DNA of 64,000 nucleotides, from the NCBI GenBank assembly GCA_031763025.1, contig JASSKH010000044.1:1984001-2048000 (forward strand). Reading direction: 5' to 3'. The position numbers and the translations under genes are program-made. Positions 14,447 through 23,400 of the stretch are shown here, in pieces (position 1 is the stretch's first letter; the number at the start of each line of letters is the position of its first letter). The notes beneath the pieces are model-generated. The model ran no database searches and was not told the origin of the DNA. It saw only the letters and a program-made list of their open reading frames with translations. Origin of the DNA: Macrocystis pyrifera (taxonomy: Eukaryota; Sar; Phaeophyceae; Laminariales; Laminariaceae).

Positions 14447-17400
14447 CCTCCTTCTCTTCCTCCTCTTCCCTCCCCCTCGTATCACCTCCTGAAGCAGTCT
14501 CCCCCGCGCTGTTCCCGAGGCCGGACCTCGCGGCTTCGCCTGTCGTTGTCGATCCGTTGCTCCCGTAGAGGACACGCAAGAGGTGCTTGCTGTAGACGTT
14601 GGACCACCTGACGAGGAATTTTGGGGGAGGGGGGGGGGGGGAGGGGGGGGGGGGGGTGTATGAGTTAACAACGCCAGAAAGGGACCATCACGACAGCTTT
14701 TTTGCAGCGGAAGGTGTTGTAGCTACATTGAGAGTCGCACATAGGGGCTACCACAGCTTCTTCTACGTGGAAGGCGGCCAGATTTTCGCATCGATTGAAC
14801 CCAGAGGTCCGTACTGAAAACTTGAAGCCAGGGATTCGCACCGTCGCGCACCGAAAATATCCGAAAAAGCGCTATATCCGGAAAAATGGAGTTTTTTTTC
14901 CGATTTGTTTTTTTCCCTGCAAAATATATATATATATATATTTCCGTCAAAATGTGCTTTACTGCCCTCCACCAGCGCAACGGTCAAGACTGTTTCACCA
15001 GCGTGAGTTCTGAGTGAGAGCTACTCTGCCTTAATGGCACGCGAGTTTACTAGCGATGCTACGAGTGTGTTGCATAATCCGGTAGTTGAACACACACGAA
15101 CTGTGGGCACACGCACAAATTATGCACTCACACAACTATGGATTACATGGACACGCACAGAGAGGTCATGGACACACACCGAACACACGGATGGACACAC
15201 GTGTAAGTAACATACATACAAATCACGAGCACATTCAAATAATGGACAAAACTCATATATCACGAGACACATACAAAATAGACGAATACATAAATTACAC
15301 ATACACAGGTAATAGACATACACAAAACATGGACACACACAATGAACAAACTGATAAAAGACATGCACGAATCATGGAAACAAAAAAAATAGAACGGACA
15401 CATACGTAACTCATGGACACTCACACAATTCATGGACACTTAGACCTATGCCAATGAGAACGCGAAGTATCAAGAAAAGGTTTGAATTCCAAAGATACCC
15501 GCCAAAACAAAACAGAACACGCTTCCTATGGGCACGTTTAGAAAAAAAAAAAGTTCCCAACTTTTGGAAAAGCCCGAAAAAAGCAAATCTGGGGCCGATG
15601 TTGGGCCAAGATCGGCTTGAGAAAGACTCAGGCCGATGTTTGGTTCGAAGCGGCGAGATTCCGAGTCCTCGACAGACATCGATCGACAAAACCAACGATT
15701 GCGTCATGAATTCTGAACGGAGTGCGCTCGTTAGGGGCTCCGACCCACCCTTGGGTCACCGTCATCACACAATGGCCAGTGACGTGTGGCGGGCGCTGGC
15801 CAGGCGTACGATAAAAAAACAATTAGCCGCTGGTGTGTACCAAACAGAAGACAAAATTTCTCGATCCGCCTCGAATGGCAAAATGCAGTTTTTTTTTTCA
15901 GGTTTGGGAGGATACCGCAGGACACCGCCGGCAAGCTCTCGCCCCCTAGAGCATGTATTCACTTTCTATCTTCGATGCCGTCATCTATACTCGTTGGCCT
16001 TGCCCGACACCAAGCGGGTTGGCCGTGGGCTAAGTATATATCGAGATCGAGCATCTATCGTCGCACGAGCTGATTTTTATCAGCGTGTTGACAATTTGCA
16101 ACGAGAGAACACAAAGTGCGCCGCCTGCAGCCGTTAGAAAAAAAAGAAGGAAAAATCAAACATGTTTTCTCTTTTTTCCCACAGCGGCGGCACGAGGATA
16201 TTTTCAGCTGTTTTTTATAGGCAATATTTTGGAAAAAAAACTTTCGAACTTCGCGTTGCCATTGGCATAGGTCTCACACATTTCATGGGCATACAATCAA
16301 GACCATGGTCACACACAAATCATGGACACATACACACAAACCAAGAACACACACATCATGGACACACACAACACACGCCGAGCATGAAAACAGACCTCCC
16401 CGAGTGTCCCTCGCTGCCTCCGCTAACTTTTCCGTCCAAGTGTCCCAGGTCCCAAATTCGCACGGTGTTGTCCGCTGAGCAGGTTACCATAGCCCCCGAA
16501 GGGATGTCTGGAGGAGGGGACGCGTTGTCTTCATCCCCAGATTTTGGTGCGCGTGCACGTGCTGCGATGAAAGTGCACCAGTCGTCACGTGGGCGTGGGG
16601 AGTGGGGGGGAGATAGCGCTGTTCACGATGGTGGTTGATTAAGGCGGTGATGATGGCGACGATTTCATGATGACTGGTGGCGATGGTGATGGTAGTGGTG
16701 ATGATGGTGATGATTATGACGATGGTGATGATATCGGCGATAGCGCTGATGTTCTACGGTCCATGACGAGTATTTGGTTGTGACGATCGCAATCGTTGAC
16801 GACACGAATCTTGCCCCGGGTGCAAAAAGAACGATTCAGCCGCTGATGATCACGAACAACGAACAATCATACCTAAAACAGGAAGTCAAAACTGGGAAAA
16901 AATAGGCAACAGGTAACAAAGGGAACCCCTCCCTCCTCCTCTCCGTCGCCTCCCTCCCCCCCCCCCTTCTCCCCCCCCTTGTCCTACGACTACGGTCATG
17001 CATCACATGAGTACACCTCCACCCCCAACCCCTCCCCCCTCCCTCTCCTCCCCACCCCTCCCTCCACCTACCACCCCTTTCCCATCCTCCCTCCCACCCC
17101 CACCTTTCCCGTCCGCTCACTCACCAGGCATCCTTTGCACGTCCCAGATGCATGCTCCGTGCGCCAAGAAAGAACGGTACTTCCCGATGCGCTGCGGGTC
17201 CGCCACGTCCCACACAAATAGACCCCGGTCCCCGTAGACGACAACCGCCTTCGTGCCGGTGGGATTGAGGCGGCACCCCAGCGCCGCGGGGTACCGAAGC
17301 CCTACCCCAGCCCCAGCCCCTACCCCTCCACCGGCCTCGAACCCGGAGACGCCCTCTGTGCTCCCGTCCCGCTCCGCCGCCACCCTTTCCCCCTCCCCTA

Positions 17401-20400
17401 TCCCCGCCCTCGCTTCCGCCTCGGCTCCCACCCCCACCTCGTTCTCCCTCCCTCCCGCCCCTGCCTTCGCCCCCCCCAACCCTAACCCCGGCCCCTTCCC
17501 CGCTGCAAGTTCCGCCGCATTTTCCACGCTCTCATATTCCGCCGCCTCGGACCCCCCCGCCGCCTCAGGTCCCCCGGCCGTAAATCCCGCCGCGTTAGAT
17601 TCCGCCGCCGCCGCCGCTGTATCAGATTCTGCGGCTGCAGTGGCGTCGGTAATTTCTTGCAACTCCCGGAGGGAGGTAATATTGGCACGGCCGAGGGGGG
17701 GTGGTCGGGGTAAGGTGGCGATGTACTGCAGGTCGGCCGCGCGGAAGAGTCGCACGAGCCCGTCGGCGCAGGCCGCTGCGAGGACCCCGCTGGAATGCAC
17801 CGACACGCCGTACGCGGAGGGGGCTTCGAGGGAGACCCATTGCTCCATAACGCCTCCTCTGTGGGGTCGGTTTTCGTGCGTGTGGTGGCGGGGTTAGGGA
17901 GAGGGGAGGGAAGGGGAGGGTGGTGAGGATTGTGGTGGTGTTGGTGTTGGCGATGTTGGTGGGAGGGGAGAGGGAAGGAAGGGGTAGGGTGATCATGATG
18001 GTGGTGTTGGTGGGGTGTACTCGATAGGAGAGATGTACTCGATCTCATGCATGGCCGTAATCGTATGACCATAGACCCTCGCATCCCTACAATGCCGGGA
18101 CGGAGCATGTCGGGTTTTCACCGACCAGGCAGACATTGCTTGCACCAAGCGCGAAGCGCCGTGAGGTGTCCGGCGAGTCGCATGAAGGGTGAGCTGCATC
18201 CTACTAAGAACCGCTTGTGAGGCGGACTTGCATATGGATGACAGCTTCAATGAGTTAGTTTAAATTCCGGTGTGGCCACTTCCAGAGACAGGGGGGGGGG
18301 GGGGGGTGTACTCATTATCATGCATGGCCGTAGTCGTATGACCATAGACCCTCGCATCCCCACAATGCCGGGACGGAGCACGTCGGGTTTTCACCGAACA
18401 GGCAGTTGGTGGGAGGGGGGGAGGTGATGGTGGTGGTAACGGTGGTGGTGGTGGAATGTGTGGTATTGGCATTGATGATGGTGGGTATTAGTGTTGATGG
18501 TTGTAATTTTCCACGTAAATAAGGCGGGGGTGGAGCGGCGGCGGTGACGACGGAAGGGCGTGCAGGGTAGGGAAATGTGGGGGAAAGGGGAGGCAGGAGA
18601 AGGGTTCGAGACTATGTAAAAAAACAAACATGTCACCCACTTTTTAGGACGACAGAAACGACAGCGATTGACGACCTCCAGCGAATAAAACGGAGCAAGG
18701 GGGATCGGTTGGAGCGATGTTGCTAGCACCCCCGCTTCCTAAATTGAGGGCCCCAATCGCAACGCCATATTCAACCGACCCATTGGGGAAACAATCAACG
18801 AGAAAAAAGTTTTGATTCTCTTCATTCCAGGAACCAAATTCCAGGGATTTTGTATGAGCTTCCCTGTGTGCAAGCGAAGTATATAACCACCGTAGGTTGA
18901 CCCTACTCACCGCGTGAAGGCGCACAACACCCCCTCCGAGGTGACGCAGAATACGCTGCCCGCCTCCCCCTTGGGCCCACCCTTCCCCGACGACACATCC
19001 ACGAAAGTAGCCTCCTTCAGCTCGTCGGCGATAGTGGCTGGCCAGCCCTCCAGGACAACGATGGCAGCTTTAATATCTCCTCCTCTTCCTCCTCCCCCCC
19101 CCTCCTCCTCCTCCTCCTCCTCCTCCTCCTTCTCCTTCTCCTTCTCCCCCCCCCTTTCTCCCCCTTCTCCTCCTCCTCCTCCTCCTCCTCCTCCACCACC
19201 ACCAAGGTGGCGACTAACGGCACCCGGAGCGTCACCCCCAATGGCGACGAAGCCCTTAACTCCACCCGACAGGGTCCAAAACTGGACGTGTCGGTCTCCG
19301 CATGTGACGAGACAGTCACCGTCAGAGGTGAAACCCAGGCTTCGTACGCGCTGCGGAATGCGGGCGCTAGCCACCTGTTAAACCCCGCGATTCGTGCCGT
19401 CGCGGTATGACATAAAACATTGCACCGGTAGTGGACGCGGCGTGTGTGACACAGCAGCGAATTTGATGGGGGGCGGGGTGGAAGGGAGGGGAGAGAGGGC
19501 ATCCCAAACAACGCATGAAAAGAAAAGTCCTGTCGTCCTTCCTCTCCCCCACACCTGCCACCCCACGCCCCTATCTTCCAAAAGGGCGAGATTCTCGTTT
19601 CATCCCCCCCGCCTCCCCGCCCCCCGCCTCCAAAACCCCCTATTGCTAGCAAACCCGTAAAATACCTGTCGAGCTTCGGCCATACCCCACCCAACGGTCG
19701 CTGGCGATGTGGGAGCCCGACCTTCATCTGGCGGTGGCGGCGGCGGTAGTGACGGTTCCGGAGGCAATAGTGGCGCGCGGGGGGGGGCGTCAGGATCCAC
19801 CCCTCCCTCTCCGGCGGTGGACGGTGAGGCGGACCGACCCGAGGATAGGATTGGCGTCGACTCGGATGCCAGACGAAGGTCCCAGACCTTTGGGTTGTGT
19901 TGTTAGGGGATGAGTTGGATGGGGTAGGGTTGGGTTAGGTCGGGCTACGTCTTTGTTTTGTTGCGTCTCGCGGGTTCTGCTTCCAGGAAAAAATCCGGTA
20001 CTCGTCTAATCCAAGTCCTCACCCTAAGGATCGACCCCTAACCTTCATCCACACAGGAGGGGAGGTCGAGGGTCTCGAGCGGGATCAGGCTCACATATGT
20101 CGACGATTATGAACGGCGACGACAACGACAACGACAGCGAGTAAGTAAGGCGACTACAGCATGACGGACCAATCTGAGGACCAACGCCCCAACGGGTAGG
20201 GTGGACCGTAACTGGACCAAGTCCGGCGGGAAGGCCTCATAGCCTCGGTTTTTGTTAGTGGGTGAGCTCGCGCAAGTCCCGCACTACCCGGGAGATATGA
20301 CTCTCCCGGGTGGCTATCTCCACCGCACCTGCTCCTCTCGGGGGTCAGGTCGGGTCAACGTGCCCAAACTCGAGGGGTAACAGCAGCCTGTTCTGATGTT

Positions 20401-23400
20401 ACAACGGGAGCTATGGGCTAAATTGACACACGACACGAAATTGGAACGTGGAAGTGTGGTGAGCTTAAGAATTATTTTCACCAATCCGCCGGAGGATGAA
20501 AAAAAAAAAAAAAAAACACGTATTTAACACGTAGCAAATGGCGACCATACATGGAATTATTTTTTGGGAAAAACTGCTTAGAAATAATGTGGCATAACAC
20601 TTTCAGGTGTGTAAGAAGAATTAACGGCGACGACAAAAAAAAAAGACGAAAAAGGGGACGCGGCTCTATCGTCCCCGTTTGAGGCAATCCAACGCATGCC
20701 GAACGAACGAAGTAACAAACACGCGAGATCATGGAACGAACAAAATTGTGCCTGGTAGGTGAAAACCGACGTGCTCCGTCTCGGCATTGTAAGGATGCGA
20801 GGGTCTATGGTCATGCGACTACGGCCATGCATGGCATGAGTACAACCCCCTCCTCCCCCCCCTCTCTCCTCACCCTCAACATCCGATCGTGTTTGAAACC
20901 CATCGTCACCAACCCGCCCCCGCTGAGCGTGAAAGCGACGCAGCCTACGCCGAAGCGATGACCTCCGGCTAGCTCCCGCAGGACCGTGCCCGTCTCGAGG
21001 CTCCAGACGGTAACGGAAGGGTGGTGTCCCCGTTCCCCCACCGCCAGCATGCCTCCATCTCTGGAGAACGCCAAGCAACTCACCGTGTTGCTCGCGCGAA
21101 AGTACCTAGCGAAGAAGGGAAGGGTTTTGGGGCAAAGCTTTCTTGCCGAACGAAACACACCGGTTGGTCGTCGGTCGATCAGCAGTTCGGTCGGTACTAA
21201 AAAGTGACCGTCCGATTTACCCATCGAAATTTGGATATCGACTAAGTGACCGGTAAATCGTAGCCGTCCCGGTCAAACACACATCGGCAATTGGCGATTT
21301 AAAGGAACCGACCAATTGGAACCGTCCGATCGACCAATCAACACTCAGCACTTGCAAGACCAGTCGGTGCTCAGGTCTCGAAGGAACGGACCAACCGTAA
21401 ACGTCCGATCGACTAATCGGTACCTAGCGATCGAAGGGACCAATCTATCGTAACCGTTCGATCCACCAATCAGCACTCAAAGATTTTAAACAACCGGCCG
21501 ACAGGAAACAGCCAACTCTGCGTCGGGTCGGCGTGCGCCACCGCACGGTGCAGAAACAAAGCGAACATCAAGCACGAGGGGTTTCTCTTACCTGGACTGG
21601 CGGTTTCTCCTAGGCTGGTAGATCACCACGATGCACCCGGCCGGGTATGCCACCTCGTCCGTTATGGGGTTCACGGCCAGAGCGCTGTTGTGCAAGCATG
21701 TCTGCATTTTAAAGTTGACGTTTGATGGTGGTGGTGGTGGTGGTGTGATTAGTGGTAGTCTTGGCGGTGTTGGTGTTGGTGTTGGTGTTGGCAAGGCCAC
21801 GTTTAGACGTTCTCCGCTCGCTGGGTTTGGCGGCGGCGCCTCTTCTTTCGGCGGGATCACCGAGGGGTGCTGTTTAGGGGGCTGCTGCTGTTCAGGGGGG
21901 GGCGCAGTACGGTCGCGCGGCCGCGCAAGGTCGAGCGGCGCTCGGGGGAGCGGCGTTTCGCGGGGTATACTAAAACGTAAAACCAAAGTACTTTAAAGAC
22001 CCGAAATGATGCCAACACTGCGTAGGCGTACATGAGTTACCCGGTACTATGAATAGATACTTGGCATCGTATATTCCAAGGGCAAGCCCGTACATACCAT
22101 ACCATGTGCAGTGCCTGATACAATATCGTTCCAGGTGCAAATGCAAGAGGGTTGTTCCACACCCTTGAAGCATGCAGAACCACCGTGCTTGCGCGTTCAC
22201 ACCTATATACCTGGTTACCGCAGTACGCCGTATGCCTACTATCAAACAAGCTTAAGCATACCGTCGGTACAGACAATTGACAAGCTGCACTTCTCATGGC
22301 CTCGTATTCGTATGACTTGGTTGCAACTCCTGCTGGGTTCATTCTACGAGTATGGCACGAACAAACCAACTCAGCAGAATGTCACGGACAGGGTAAGACG
22401 TATCGGTCGTAGCCTTCGGAACACGCATGCAAGGAAGGATACCTCTCAAAGTCAAGCATGAAAGTTCCCACCGGATCAGATATCGAGTCGATAGAGGTCC
22501 GCAGCATGGACCGTATTGACCTCTCCCCTCGAGCTGACCACGAGGACCTCCAGAATCGACCCGATCCCAGGTAAGGTCCTTGGAGGGGTGGACAGACCTT
22601 GATAATAGATCTTTATGGGGGTTTTGTGTTGGACGCCTGAAGTCGACCCTCCGACCCGAACCCTAACCCTAATCCTACCCCGAACCCTAATGCCAGTGGT
22701 CAGTGCTGGGATGCCGTGCTTGTTAATACTCTAGGTTGGCTCGGCCGGCGTGGATGCTGAGCTTGGGAAGGCTCTAGGTTGACTCGGGATGACTCGGGAT
22801 GCTGTGGCTGGGAAAGACTCGAAAGTTGATTAAGCCGCGTAAAACATACCCCTAGCCAATCAGAGTGCCTAATTAGCCACCCCAGGAAGATCTACTATCA
22901 AGGTTTGTCCACTACTGGGTTCTTGTGACCCCCTGCGGTGTTACTCTACAGTAATAACCTTGACCCTCTTGGGTCTGGCGATTCCTTGCTAAATACCAGG
23001 TACGATAAAGAACCCTGCTCGGCTTACGTCAGCCGTAAGGACGGCTGCAAGGGACCCTCGCTTAGCAACCTCTCCACGGCGACTTCTCCGCGACATCATC
23101 GGCTCTCACTACGAACATCCGCTTTATACTGGTGACCACCGTGGCATTCGAACCCACGAGTACGAACACAGGCTGGTATACACCAGGTACCAGGTACCAG
23201 GCACATACCTGTTACATACCCTGGTCCCTGTTACATACCAACAGCAGTCCCAACGCACTCGATTTCACGAGCACTCTGGCTAGTATCAGGATTGAGTGCA
23301 AATATGTGCGTACTCGTGGTACATGGTAGCCCGCTGGTGTGTGCGTACCTCTATCCTCTGGTCCTACAAAATATGAGTGCATCAGTCCACCTACACAGGC

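Noticed and set aside
22650..22690. Telomeric repeat (CCCTAA)
   Set aside because: Only two or three degenerate units; too short to mean a chromosome end or fusion.
23120..23160. tRNA-like GGGTTCGAATGCC on the minus strand
   Set aside because: Only a B-box-like match; neighbouring sequence does not fold into arms and no A box is placed correctly.
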